14,024 nt of DNA from Desulfobacteraceae bacterium UBA2230 (GTDB taxonomy: Bacteria > Desulfobacterota > Desulfobacteria > Desulfobacterales > Desulfosarcinaceae): positions 1 through 14,024 of the forward strand of contig DDYQ01000079.1 of NCBI GenBank assembly GCA_002348005.1, read 5' to 3'. Under the pieces are notes generated by a model. It searched no databases, was not told where the DNA came from, and saw only the letters and a program-made list of their open reading frames with translations. The translations under genes were made by a program, and so were the position numbers. Shown one piece after another: positions 6,713 to 14,000 of the stretch; the stretch's first letter is position 1, and the number at the start of each line of letters is the position of its first letter.

Positions 6713-8374
6713 TCACATCTGTTCAGGCGCCGATACCCCCAGCAATGTCAAGCCGTTGCGGATCACCCGCTGGACGGCGGACACCAGACACAGCCGGCTG
6801 TTGGAAAGTCCGGGATCATCGGCCAGCACGCGGTGCTTGTTGTAATACGCATGAAACAGGGCCGACAGGTTCATCAGGGCAAACGTGATGCGGTGCGGCG
6901 CAAGGGTTTCGGCACTGAGCCGCACCACCTCGGGAAAACGGTCCAGGGCCTTGATCAACTGGATTTCCTCGGCCTGGATTAACCGTGCGCCGCTATCCCC
7001 GCGCCAGACGATCGGATGCAGGCCCTGCTCGGCGGCTTTGCGCAGGATGCTGGCGATGCGCGCGTGCACATACTGAATGTAGTAAACCGGGTTTTCGTTG
7101 GTCTTCTGTTTGGCCACTTCGAGATCGAAATCGAGCGGACTGGCGTAGTCTCGGGTCAGAAAGATAAATCGGGCTGCGTCGACGCCGACCTCGTCCACGA
7201 CTTCTTCCAGGGTCACAAAATCGCCCGAACGCTTGCCCATGGCCACCGGTTGGCCGCCGCGCAGCAGATTGACCAGCTGCACCAGGATCACCGCAAACTG
7301 GTCCCGCCGCCGGCCGAACGCCTGCACCGCCGCCGCCATGCGGGGAATGTAGCCGTGGTGGTCGGCGCCCCACACGTCGATGACCTTTTCGAAGCCCCGA
7401 TTGTATTTGTCCCGGTGATAAGCGATATCGGCTGCAAAGTAGGTGGTCAGCCCGTTGCTGCGCATCACCACGCGGTCCTTTTCATCGCCGTAGGCACTCG
7501 ACCGGAACCAGAGAGCTTCATCCTGTGAATAGACCTCGTCCCTGGCCTGGAGCTCTTCCAGCGCCTGGGCGACCCGTCCATTTTCAAACAGGCTCTGTTC
7601 GCTGAACCAGCGGTCGAAGGTGACCCCGAAGGTTTCAAGTCCCTTGCGGATGCCGAGGATGATGGCGTCGGCCGCAAAACGGGCGCAATAGGCCACCGCC
7701 CCATCCTCGTCGGCCGTGATGAAGTCCGCGCCCTTCGTGCGGATCACCTCCCGCGCCAGGTCGAGAATATAGTCGCCCGGATAGTGATCTTCCGGAAAGG
7801 TCACGCTGTGGCCGAGCAGCTGCCTGCAGCGCAGATGAACCGAACGCCCCAGGGTCTGAATCTGACGACCCGAATCGTTGATGTAGTATTCACGCTGAAC
7901 GTCGTAGCCGCAGAACGCCAGGATTCTGGCCACGCTGTCCCCTACTGCGGCGCCGCGCCCATGTCCCACGTGCAGGGGGCCGGTGGGGTTGGCGCTGACG
8001 AACTCGACCTGCACTTTCATCCCGCGCCCGATGTCGCAGGCGCCATAGGCGCGGTCCTGCACCAGAACCGCCTGTACCACGGGCGCCCACGCCGACGGGC
8101 GTACGAAGCAATTGATGAAACCCGGTCCGGCAATCTCGACGCGCTCCAGGATGTCGTCCCGGTTCAGATGGGCAGCCACCGCTTCGGCGATTCGGCGCGG
8201 CGACAGGCGCTGCGCCCTGGCCGCCAGCATGGCGAAATTGGTGGCAAAGTCGCCGTGCATTTCCGCTTTGGGTTCTTCTATTTCGACGACCGGAAAGTCG
8301 TCGGAAGGCAGTGCGCCGCCCGCGTGCGCTTGGCGGGCGGCCTGCAGGATCAAGTCACGGATTTGGTTCTTCAT
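6713..8374 (-). CDS. argS: Arginyl-tRNA synthetase
   Basis: A 553-residue class I aminoacyl-tRNA synthetase that charges tRNA(Arg) with arginine using ATP. The N-terminal additional domain (about 1-110) that reads the tRNA D-loop is present, with GDFATNFAM and [10 protein letters not shown]. The catalytic domain follows with [16 protein letters not shown], where HVGH at 135-138 is the HIGH motif. [13 protein letters not shown] and the KMSKS-equivalent AMGKRSG (about 378-384) come next. The degenerate second signature is normal for many ArgRS. The C-terminal helical DALR anticodon-binding domain closes the protein ([25 protein letters not shown]) and ends in ...GVSAPEQM. The ATG at 8374 has GAGGG close upstream. 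It is transcribed away from the nik operon and heads the long minus-strand run. Confidence 0.98.
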   Translation of the reverse strand: MKNQIRDLILQAARQAHAGGALPSDDFPVVEIEEPKAEMHGDFATNFAMLAARAQRLSPRRIAEAVAAHLNRDDILERVEIAGPGFINCFVRPSAWAPVVQAVLVQDRAYGACDIGRGMKVQVEFVSANPTGPLHVGHGRGAAVGDSVARILAFCGYDVQREYYINDSGRQIQTLGRSVHLRCRQLLGHSVTFPEDHYPGDYILDLAREVIRTKGADFITADEDGAVAYCARFAADAIILGIRKGLETFGVTFDRWFSEQSLFENGRVAQALEELQARDEVYSQDEALWFRSSAYGDEKDRVVMRSNGLTTYFAADIAYHRDKYNRGFEKVIDVWGADHHGYIPRMAAAVQAFGRRRDQFAVILVQLVNLLRGGQPVAMGKRSGDFVTLEEVVDEVGVDAARFIFLTRDYASPLDFDLEVAKQKTNENPVYYIQYVHARIASILRKAAEQGLHPIVWRGDSGARLIQAEEIQLIKALDRFPEVVRLSAETLAPHRITFALMNLSALFHAYYNKHRVLADDPGLSNSRLCLVSAVQRVIRNGLTLLGVSAPEQM

Positions 8375-8439
8375 GCCCTCAGCCTTTTAAATAAGCGCCA
8401 GTTTGGCAATTTCACGGCGCGATGACAACAAAATTTTTT

Positions 8440-8468
8440 CCAATAGAGAGTTTTGGTTGGCAAGTCAA
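8440..8468 (-). promoter_or_regulatory. Predicted argS promoter
   Basis: On the minus strand TTGACT (8463-8468) is followed after 17 nt by TATTGG (8440-8445). The -35 box is good and the -10 box is poor (3 of 6). The predicted leader to the argS ATG is about 58 nt. Confidence 0.35.
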
Positions 8469-8533
8469 TGGGTGCGGAAAGGTTCAGGGGCGCCGGGTTT
8501 TGCCTGACCCTTATCTCCTCTCAACCGAATTCC

Positions 8534-8562
8534 TTGACTTGGTTGCGCGGGGTGGTTATTAG
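8534..8562 (+). promoter_or_regulatory. Predicted promoter of the nik operon
   Basis: TTGACT (8534-8539) and TATTAG (8557-8562) are separated by 17 nt, giving a start near 8569 and a leader of about 145 nt before nikK. It is divergent from the argS promoter, with the two -35 boxes 65 nt apart. Metal regulation would be expected for this operon. I looked for a NikR-type GTGTTAC/GTAACAC operator and found none. The closest is a short TTAC-N7-GTAA (TTACCGCCACCGTAA) near 8610. Confidence 0.4.
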
Positions 8563-8713
8563 AGGGCCAGTGCAGGCCGGAACCTGCGATTTGCAATCCC
8601 ATCTTAAACTTACCGCCACCGTAACCACGAAGGTTTCCTTTTGGTACCGGCTGACCGTTTTCCGGTGTCGAACAACCGCCGCTTCGCCGCGCACCCTATT
8701 GGAAGGAGACCCC
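8563..8713 (+). other. nik operon leader, no recognised riboswitch
   Basis: About 150 nt between the predicted promoter and nikK. No cobalamin riboswitch box, NiCo riboswitch pattern or strong terminator/antiterminator pair is visible. Upstream of nikK the ribosome site GGAAGGAG (8701-8708) is strong. Confidence 0.4.
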
Positions 8714-9490
8714 ATGCGACGCTATGTTCCGGCCCTCGTGCTGGCCGCCGTGCTGCTTGCAGCCCCTGCGGCTTCAGCCCATTTCGGGATCGTCATTCCA
8801 TCCGATTCCATGATTCTGCGGGAAGACAACCGCACCCTCACACTCCAGTTGAGTTTCAGCCACCCGATGGAGATGGTGGGCATGGAACTGGTCAAACCCA
8901 AAGTTTTCAGCGTGCTATCAGGCGGCCGGCAGCAGGATCTGCTCGACCGGCTCGCTCCCGTCAAGGTGCTCGACCATGGGGCCTGGCAGTTGAATTACGC
9001 GGTCAAGCGGCCCGGAGTCTACATCTTCCACATGGAGCCGCAGCCCTACTGGGAACCGGCCGAGGCGTGCTATATCGTCCACTACACCAAAACGGTGGTT
9101 GCCGCCTTCGGCGATGACCAGGGCTGGGACGCCGAGGTCGGTTCAAAAACCGAGATCGTGCCGCTCTCCCGTCCCTTCGGACTCTATGCGGGCAACCTGT
9201 TTCAGGGTATCGTCAAAGTGGAGGGCCGGCCCGTCCCTTACTCCATCGTGGAGATCGAATTTTTCAATGCGGGGCGCACGAAGGGCATCCCCAACGATTA
9301 CATGGTCACCCAGACGATCAAGGCCGATTCCAACGGCGTCTTCTCCTATAGCGTGCCGGCGCCCGGCTGGTGGGGCTTCGCCGCGCTGAATCCCTCGGAC
9401 CAGAAGATCGTTCACGACGGTGAACTCAGGGAGGTCGAATTGGGGGCCGTGATCTGGGTTCAATTCCACCCCTGGGATCCCAAGCCCTGA
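8714..9490 (+). CDS. nikK: Periplasmic DUF4198 protein of a Ni/Co uptake operon (NikK-like)
   Basis: A 258-residue exported protein of the DUF4198 type found in nickel/cobalt transport operons as NikK. Residues 1-22 are a Sec signal peptide ending in ASA, so the mature chain should begin with His23 (HFGIVIPSD). The body is beta-rich, with conserved-looking blocks LTLQLSFSHPMEMVGMEL, HMEPQPYWEPAEACYIVHYTKT and SRPFGLYAGNLFQGIVKVEGRPVPY (the last read in two parts: SRPFGLYAGNLF and VEGRPVPY). These are typical of carbohydrate-binding-like or transthyretin-like folds. The likely role is metal binding or delivery to the membrane subunit NikM on the periplasmic side. The ATG at 8714 has GGAAGGAG 5 nt upstream, and an earlier in-frame ATG at 8453 would precede the promoter. 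nikM follows after 15 bp. Confidence 0.85.
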   Translation: MRRYVPALVLAAVLLAAPAASAHFGIVIPSDSMILREDNRTLTLQLSFSHPMEMVGMELVKPKVFSVLSGGRQQDLLDRLAPVKVLDHGAWQLNYAVKRPGVYIFHMEPQPYWEPAEACYIVHYTKTVVAAFGDDQGWDAEVGSKTEIVPLSRPFGLYAGNLFQGIVKVEGRPVPYSIVEIEFFNAGRTKGIPNDYMVTQTIKADSNGVFSYSVPAPGWWGFAALNPSDQKIVHDGELREVELGAVIWVQFHPWDPKP

Positions 9491-9505
9491 AAAGGAGCGT
9501 GGTGA

Positions 9506-10138
9506 ATGCATATTTCCGAAGGATATCTGTCCGGCCCCGTGTTGATCTCGGGAGCCGCTCTGGCCGTGGCGGGTACGGCGCTGGGGCTCAAGAAGCTCGA
9601 CTACGACCGCATCGCGCAGGCCGGCATGCTGGCGTCGGCTTTTTTTGTCGCCTCACTGGTACATGTGCCCATCGGCCCGACCAATGCCCATTTGATCATG
9701 AACGGAATCGTGGGCCTGCTGCTGGGCTGGGCGGCTTTTCCGGTGATCGTGGTGGCCCTCCTGCTGCAGGGGATCTTCTTCCAGTTCGGCGGCATCACCA
9801 CCCTGGGAGTCAACCTTATCATCATGGCCGGTCCGGCCGTATCCGTGTACTGGATTTTCGGACGCCTGATCGCTCGGCCGGGATGGATTGGGTACTGGGC
9901 CGCTTTTGTCAGTGGAGCCGGTGCCGTGGCGCTGTCCGCCCTGGTGATGGCGGCCAGCCTGCTCTTCACCGATGAGCAGTTCTTCGCCGTGGCCGGCACC
10001 ACGCTTTTACTGCACCTTCCGGTGATGGTGATCGAGGGGATCGTGACGGCTTTCTGCATCGGTTTCCTGAAAAAAGTCAAACCGGAGCTTTTGCCCGCCA
10101 GCCGGACGCAGGGGGCACTTCAAAGGGTCAAAGGATGA
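9506..10138 (+). CDS. nikM: Ni2+/Co2+ ECF transporter substrate-specific subunit (CbiM/NikM family)
   Basis: A 210-residue polytopic membrane protein of the CbiM/NikM family, the S-component that captures Ni2+ or Co2+ in ECF importers. It opens MHISEGYLSGP. In characterised NikM the free N-terminus and His2 are metal ligands, so the exact start matters. ATG 9506 has AAAGGAG 8 nt upstream and gives Met-His. A second conserved block, VHVPIGPTNAHLIMNG (52-67), supplies His53 and His62; one of these probably corresponds to the third imidazole ligand of known NikM proteins. Six or so hydrophobic segments span the chain. The last codons overlap the nikL start (ATGA). Sequence alone cannot decide between nickel and cobalt. 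Confidence 0.93.
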   Translation: MHISEGYLSGPVLISGAALAVAGTALGLKKLDYDRIAQAGMLASAFFVASLVHVPIGPTNAHLIMNGIVGLLLGWAAFPVIVVALLLQGIFFQFGGITTLGVNLIIMAGPAVSVYWIFGRLIARPGWIGYWAAFVSGAGAVALSALVMAASLLFTDEQFFAVAGTTLLLHLPVMVIEGIVTAFCIGFLKKVKPELLPASRTQGALQRVKG

Positions 10139-10743
10139 ATCGCCTGTACAAAGCATGTCGATGGCTCCTCTTCTTTTTCTCGGCCGCAGTATGGGCTGCC
10201 CCCGCATCGGCCCACAAGGTCTCGGTTTTCGCCTGGGTCGAGGGCGATACGATTCAGACCCAGAGCAAGTTCAGCGGCGGCCGTTATGTGAACGGCGGAC
10301 TGATCGAGGTTTACGGCCCGACGGGCGACAAGCTGCTGGAGGGGCGCACGGACGACCAGGGCCGATTTGGATTCACCGTCCCACAACGCAGCGATCTTAA
10401 AGTCGTGCTGTCGGCCGGGAGCGGCCACGCCAATCACTGGATCGTGCGTGCTGAAGAATTGGGGGCGGAACCCGCTTCCGACCCATCCCCGCCGGCCATG
10501 CCGGTCACGACCGGGGCGGCGGATCCGGCCGAAAGCCCCTGTCTGGACCAGAGCGCACTGGAGACCCTTATCCGTACGCAGCTCGAAAAGGAGCTGGCGC
10601 CCCTGCGGGCGGAAGTCGCCGAACAGGCCTGGGGGCTGCGCGATATCCTGTCGGGAATAGGCTACATCCTCGGCCTCATGGGACTGGCCAGCTACCTGCG
10701 GTACCGGAAGTCGACTCAAGGGGGCGAAGGATCGGGGGCATGA
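10135..10743 (+). CDS. nikL: Membrane-anchored periplasmic accessory subunit (NikL-like)
   Basis: A 202-residue protein with a signal peptide (1-26, cleavage after ASA) and a C-terminal transmembrane helix (about 168-188, ending YLRYRKS). The mature N-terminus would again be histidine (His27, HKVSVFAWVEG). The first about 90 mature residues resemble a carboxypeptidase-regulatory/transthyretin-like beta domain (SGGRYVNGGLIEVYGPTGDKLLEGRTDDQGRFGFTVP). A Pro/Ala linker and a charged helical stretch (LEKELAPLRAEVAEQ) lead to the membrane helix. In nik operons of this layout the NikL protein sits between M and Q and assists metal uptake. The ATG overlaps the nikM stop in ATGA, with AAGG upstream, and the end overlaps nikQ the same way, indicating translational coupling. 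Confidence 0.82.
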   Translation: MNRLYKACRWLLFFFSAAVWAAPASAHKVSVFAWVEGDTIQTQSKFSGGRYVNGGLIEVYGPTGDKLLEGRTDDQGRFGFTVPQRSDLKVVLSAGSGHANHWIVRAEELGAEPASDPSPPAMPVTTGAADPAESPCLDQSALETLIRTQLEKELAPLRAEVAEQAWGLRDILSGIGYILGLMGLASYLRYRKSTQGGEGSGA

Positions 10744-11492
10744 TCGACGAATACTTCGCCGAAGGCCGTTCGCCCATTCACCGCAGCAGCCCGGCGGTGC
10801 GGGTGCTCGCCGCCACGGCCTACTCCTTCACCGTGGCGCTGATGCACGACAGGGGCGTATTGCTCGCCGCGCTGCTCTTTTCGCTGGGACTGGTTCTGCT
10901 GGCGCGCCTGAAGGTCCGGCCCCTGCTCCGGCGGCTCACCGCCGCCGGCGGATTGCTGGCCCTGATCTGGGTGGTTCTGCCGTTGACCTATCCGGGCGAA
11001 CCGCTGGCGCGACTGGGACCCGTGGCCCTGAGCCGGCCGGGCACGCTGCTGAGCGTACAGATCTCGCTCAAAACAGCGGCCATTCTGCTGGCCTACACGG
11101 CTTTGCTGGCCACCATGCACCTCTCGACCCTGGGGCACACCCTGCACCGCCTAAAGCTGCCTGCCAAACTGGTCCATTTGCTGCTCCTCGCCTACCGCTA
11201 CACCTTCGTGATCGAGCAGGAATACCAGCGGCTCTACCGTGCGGCGCGCATCCGCAATTTCCGACCCGGCAGCAACCTGCACACCTACAGGACTTTCGCC
11301 TACCTGGTGGGCATGCTGTTCGTGCGGGCCTCGGAACGCGCGCGGCGGGTCCATCTGGCCATGAAATGCCGCGGGTTCAATGGTCAGTTCCATTGTCTGC
11401 AGCACTATTCCCACACCGTCTGGAATCCACTGCTGATCGCCGGGATCGGATTGTTCAGCCTGGCGTTGATCGGTATTGAAATGGTGAAATAA
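10740..11492 (+). CDS. nikQ: ECF transporter transmembrane coupling subunit (CbiQ/NikQ)
   Basis: A 250-residue polytopic membrane protein, the T-component that couples ATP hydrolysis to the substrate subunit. The N-terminal cytoplasmic stretch MIDEYFAEGRSPIHRSSPAVRVL is typical of CbiQ. The large cytoplasmic helices carry the two ATPase-contacting signatures: EYQRLYRAARIRNF and RASERARRVHLAMKCRGFNG. The latter has the A-x-x-x-R-G core. A last membrane helix (WNPLLIAGIGLFSLALIGI) ends the chain. The start overlaps the nikL stop (ATGA). The next gene on this strand would be the ATPase nikO/cbiO, but after a 35-bp gap the following gene is convergent, so the partner ATPase must come from another locus. 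Confidence 0.93.
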   Translation: MIDEYFAEGRSPIHRSSPAVRVLAATAYSFTVALMHDRGVLLAALLFSLGLVLLARLKVRPLLRRLTAAGGLLALIWVVLPLTYPGEPLARLGPVALSRPGTLLSVQISLKTAAILLAYTALLATMHLSTLGHTLHRLKLPAKLVHLLLLAYRYTFVIEQEYQRLYRAARIRNFRPGSNLHTYRTFAYLVGMLFVRASERARRVHLAMKCRGFNGQFHCLQHYSHTVWNPLLIAGIGLFSLALIGIEMVK

Positions 11493-11527
11493 GCGGGCGC
11501 GCCGACGCCTTCGAAACGGTCGACGGA

Positions 11528-12118
11528 TCAGGGCGCAGCGGCCATGCGGGCATGTTGACGATCGGCCATTTCGAGCAGGGCGCTGCGTTGCGACATGTCG
11601 AAGGCGCTGCTGTGCGCCAGACTTTCCTTGAACTGTTTCAGGTCGAGCCGACACAGAGCATACATGCGCCCATCGCGGTCGTCGGTCCAGTGATCCGTTA
11701 CCACCGCCTTGCGCAGGCCGTCCTGAATCAGCTGTTCCATGCCGCCATCGTCATCCCCGTCCACCCGGTTGCCGGCCAGTCCGGCCAGATATTTCCGCAG
11801 GACGATTCCCAGTTCATGGCGGGCCAGGTTGTCGGCTGCCGTCCGGATGAGAATGCGATTGCCTGAAGCGGCGTTGGCCATCCCGACACCGTAAAAAAAG
11901 CGGTTGGAACCCTCCTGGTAAGCGCCGCTGCCTTTGTCTACCCAGGCGGGCAGCAGCGGTGCGGTCCGGATTGGAGGCTGCGGTGGGCCCGGTTGCAGAA
12001 TGACCGGTCGGTCGGGTACGGGTGCAGGGGGCGGCGCGGCAGGACGGCGCGTACATCCGGCAAACCATACGAGCGTTAAGCAAAAGGCACTCAGTACCAG
12101 CATGCGGGGTGTGGGCAT
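11528..12118 (-). CDS. LPP20-like outer-membrane lipoprotein
   Basis: A 196-residue lipoprotein. Residues 1-21 form a signal peptide with the lipobox FAGC, and Cys22 becomes the lipidated N-terminus. A Pro-rich linker (about 25-55) precedes the globular part. It starts PAWVDKGSGAY and contains FFYGVGMA, a helix NRILIRTAADNLARHELGIVL, and a beta/helix end YALCRLDLKQFKESL. The W-x-x-x-x-x-x-Y, G-x-G and A-x-x-x-A-R-x-E-L pattern is that of LPP20/DUF4384-associated lipoproteins, whose molecular function is mostly unknown. The ATG at 12118 has AAGGAGA 8 nt upstream. It is convergent with nikQ (35 bp apart, no clear terminator) and 108 bp downstream of the DUF5658-like gene, with its own possible promoter. 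Confidence 0.75.
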   Translation of the reverse strand: MPTPRMLVLSAFCLTLVWFAGCTRRPAAPPPAPVPDRPVILQPGPPQPPIRTAPLLPAWVDKGSGAYQEGSNRFFYGVGMANAASGNRILIRTAADNLARHELGIVLRKYLAGLAGNRVDGDDDGGMEQLIQDGLRKAVVTDHWTDDRDGRMYALCRLDLKQFKESLAHSSAFDMSQRSALLEMADRQHARMAAAP

Positions 12119-12166
12119 TTGAAATCTCCTTCCGGCGCTCCGGCTATAGACCTCAAGGGGAGATGC

Positions 12167-12195
12167 AATCTAATCGATTCCGCAGACGATTACAA
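12167..12195 (-). promoter_or_regulatory. Possible promoter of the LPP20-like gene
   Basis: On the minus strand TTGTAA (12190-12195) and TAGATT (12167-12172) are spaced by 17 nt, each matching 4 of 6 consensus positions. The position, about 50 nt upstream of the ATG at 12118, is suitable. Confidence 0.3.
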
Positions 12196-12226
12196 GCACG
12201 CCGCTCGGGTGTGCAGGCATCCAACC

Positions 12227-12703
12227 TTATAGAACAAATCGTGTGATCAGGTACAGTTGCCAGACAACGGCGGCCCCGAACAGCAGCGTGAATACGCTCA
12301 GAAAGGAACGGACGCGAATCTTCAGGCCGCGCAGGGGCGCCTGATGCAGCACCAGGATGATCAGCACGGCGAGACCGGTGAGCCAGGTTTTTACTCCCAC
12401 AAAGTAGGCCGGACCTGAATCGAGCAGAACCGCCATCACGGGGTTCAATTCGACGGCGCCATGGTCCACCAGTATCAACGTCAATACGGCATCGGCCAGG
12501 CTCAACACCAGAACCGCCAGGGCGGCGATCACCAGCGGAGTCGGATAGTGGTCGAGCAGTGCCACCCGCCGGCGGTCCTGCATGCGTCTCGCATGCCGCC
12601 GCCTTCCGAAGATGACGATGCCCGTGATGTTGGGCCGCCGGACACGCCGATCCGCATTGGAACGCCGTTCAGCCGCATCGATCGATTGACCAGACTTCTG
12701 CAT
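12227..12703 (-). CDS. DUF5658-like small membrane protein
   Basis: A 158-residue protein with a strongly basic N-terminus (about 1-50, with several RR pairs: ERRSNADRR, GRRRHARRMQDRRR) and three transmembrane helices (about 56-80, 99-119, 132-155). The first helix runs into DAVLTLILVDHGAVELNPVMA (70-90), read as DAVLTLILVDHG then AVELNPVM. This D-A-x-L-T-L...E-L-N-P-x-M signature is the hallmark I associate with DUF5658. Function is unknown. The Arg-rich head resembles the cytoplasmic leaders of PilZ/cyclic-di-GMP-type proteins, but no PilZ domain is present. The ATG at 12703 is the only one that keeps the full basic head; GGAGG lies about 17 nt upstream, rather far, so the start is uncertain, and Met41 is an alternative. 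Confidence 0.65.
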   Translation of the reverse strand: MQKSGQSIDAAERRSNADRRVRRPNITGIVIFGRRRHARRMQDRRRVALLDHYPTPLVIAALAVLVLSLADAVLTLILVDHGAVELNPVMAVLLDSGPAYFVGVKTWLTGLAVLIILVLHQAPLRGLKIRVRSFLSVFTLLFGAAVVWQLYLITRFVL

Positions 12704-12862
12704 GGCTGCACGGTATGCATCCTCCGGAATCGATCCAATACGGCGTGGCCGGTATTTCGATCAGGCGCCCGCACCGCGGGCGGCAACATCCCGCGAAAAT
12801 GCACACGAGTAAAAACCTGAGTTTTTTGCTGAATGGTCCGGCTTTTTCCGAAAGTTATACTT
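12704..12862 (-). other. GC-to-AT transition between the DUF5658-like gene and the methyltransferase
   Basis: A 159-bp spacer where composition changes. The left half is GC-rich like the chromosome, and from about 12790 on it becomes AT-rich. A small palindrome GAAAGT-TAT-ACTTTC (12850-12864) overlaps the methyltransferase stop. It lacks a T-run, so it is not a convincing terminator. No gene or attachment repeat was seen. Confidence 0.4.
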
Positions 12863-13645
12863 TCATTCCGATTGGCACTCTGGGTGCCCGATAGCCCAGT
12901 AGTAGGCATTCCAAGTAATGCTTGGCGGAATTAAACGTATGCTTCCATTCCAAATGTTGCTGAATAACTTATATGCTTTAGACTGAAGTGTCGGTGTTTC
13001 CTTAGGTGTTGGTAATAGCGGTCCAACCGCACCGCCTGCTTGAATATCTTTAAAGCCCGCTTCTGAAAATGCCTGAACTAAAGCTTCTTTACTCATAATA
13101 TTCAGATTATGGGTCTGCAAAGTAATCGGTCTGAATTTTTCAAGAGCTTTTTTTACATGACCATTAGAGTAATTGGGAACAGTCGCAATTACCAAACCAT
13201 CTTGGGAACAAAATTTTTTATGAAATTCCAAAATTTTAGATGGATTATCAAAATGCTCAATTAGACCAAATGAAACTACTAGATCATAAGTTCTGTCAGG
13301 AATATAAGTTCGAATGTCTCCATAAATAAGTTCTGCTTCGATATTATTCTGTTTTAAAAATTGTTTTGTGATGTTTAACCCTTCTATAGAGTAGTCGATT
13401 CCAAAAAATTGGTGATTTGGACGTGATTGATACAGTTCTTTAAGAACTAAACCGGGAGCGCATCCAAGTTCAATAATATCCATCTTTGGTTTTACTCCAA
13501 AATCAAGAAGCATTTCTAGCATTAAGTTTAAATCTTTCAATGCCCATCTCTTCAGCGCTTGCTTTTTATTAGCTCTCAGATTTTTACTTTCTCGTGAAGA
13601 CCATTCCATTGCCCATTTATCAGGGGACATTGTGTCTTTCGGCAT
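12863..13645 (-). CDS. Class I SAM-dependent methyltransferase, AT-rich and probably acquired
   Basis: A 260-residue Rossmann-fold methyltransferase. Motif I is IIELGCAPGLVLKEL (about 58-72), the ribose-binding acidic residue is in FFGIDYS, GDIRTYI is the second motif, and DLVVSFGLIEHFDNP is the post-motif II block. VIATVPNYSNG is the next beta strand. The C-terminal third is Trp- and Pro-rich and unassigned. The substrate is unknown; such free-standing enzymes are common in surface-polysaccharide and secondary-metabolite loci. Codon use is strikingly AT-rich (Lys AAA, Ile ATT/ATA, Phe TTT) compared with the GC-rich genes on its left, pointing to horizontal transfer. The ATG at 13645 has AAGGAAG a few bases upstream, overlapping the stop codon of an upstream reading frame, so translation was probably coupled. 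Met6 is a less likely start. Confidence 0.85.
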   Translation of the reverse strand: MPKDTMSPDKWAMEWSSRESKNLRANKKQALKRWALKDLNLMLEMLLDFGVKPKMDIIELGCAPGLVLKELYQSRPNHQFFGIDYSIEGLNITKQFLKQNNIEAELIYGDIRTYIPDRTYDLVVSFGLIEHFDNPSKILEFHKKFCSQDGLVIATVPNYSNGHVKKALEKFRPITLQTHNLNIMSKEALVQAFSEAGFKDIQAGGAVGPLLPTPKETPTLQSKAYKLFSNIWNGSIRLIPPSITWNAYYWAIGHPECQSE

Positions 13646-13654
13646 TTTTCTTCC

Positions 13655-13753
13655 TTATTCTATAAAATTGAACTCTGGATCTGGATCTTCGAAGGGTAAA
13701 AATGGATTTGGGTATGGGAGCTTGTAGTTCTGCGGGTCTAAAACGTCAATGTT
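13655..13753 (-). pseudogene. Orphan C-terminal tail of a gene upstream of the methyltransferase
   Basis: A 32-codon open frame ends TAA 9 nt before the methyltransferase ATG, with the ribosome site AAGGAAG overlapping the stop. It reads ...VLDPQNYKLPYPNPFLPF then EDPDPEFNFIE. This is protein-like (Pro/Asn/Phe-rich, no rare-codon noise) but has no ATG, GTG or TTG start and is preceded by an in-frame stop. The natural reading is the surviving end of a deleted or broken gene that was once translationally coupled to the methyltransferase. A genuine micro-peptide starting at ATT is a weaker alternative. Family not recognised. Confidence 0.5.
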
Positions 13754-13797
13754 TTAAAGTTGCCAGTGTGTTAACATCAGCTTCAAGTGTGCGTAGG

Positions 13798-13966
13798 TTA
13801 TTCAACCGCAAAGAGGTAAGGGGGTGAAAACTTGCCTGCACGCTTAATGAGGCCTCCACCATAACCTTGTGTACCGATTTTCTTACCGGCCTTAAAGAAG
13901 GCAGGGCTTCCCAAAATAAGATTTCATGACCTTCGCCACACCTAAAATGGCAGCATCACGAAAAAA
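13798..13966 (-). pseudogene. Frameshifted C-terminal fragment of an unrecognised protein
   Basis: Two overlapping frames join into one plausible protein end. Frame one reads RDAAILGVAKVMKSYFGKP and then hits a stop. The other frame continues PAFFKAGKKIGTQGYGGG then LIKRAGKFSPPYLFAVE and ends TAA at 13798-13800. Removing one C from the CCC near 13903 would fuse them. The 5' end runs straight into the T-run of the terminator at 13961-13966, so at least the N-terminal part is gone. The final PPYLFAVE resembles C-termini of some class I methyltransferases, but this is only a suggestion. Composition is AT-rich like the neighbouring methyltransferase. Confidence 0.5.
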
Positions 13967-13993
13967 GGGCTGCGGACCTTGCCGCAACCCTTT
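13961..13993 (-). terminator. Rho-independent terminator after the tRNA gene
   Basis: On the minus strand GGGTTGCGG (13982-13990) pairs with CCGCAGCCC (13967-13975), one pair being a G-T wobble, around a 6-nt loop. Flanking A/T pairs and a T6 run follow. It begins 8 bp after the tRNA CCA end, in the correct direction to end the tRNA transcript. Confidence 0.85.
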
Positions 13994-14000
13994 ATTTTCC

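Noticed and set aside
6713..8374. Degenerate KMSKS (MGKRSG) in ArgRS as evidence of a broken enzyme
   Set aside because: Many functional ArgRS have this degenerate form, and the rest of the protein is complete.
8453..8713. Upstream extension of the nikK frame to an earlier ATG at 8453
   Set aside because: It would put the start before the predicted promoter and hide the signal peptide. ATG 8714 has a strong ribosome site and a textbook signal sequence.
8563..8713. Cobalamin or NiCo riboswitch or NikR operator in the nik leader
   Set aside because: No B12 box, no NiCo-type core and no GTGTTAC/GTAACAC pair could be found; the short TTAC-N7-GTAA is too weak.
59..13993. Shared decamer CGGACCTTGC in the two terminators at the window ends, as a possible repeat family
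   Set aside because: Ten bases of identity within GC-rich terminator hairpins are not enough to separate from chance, and the hairpins are otherwise different.
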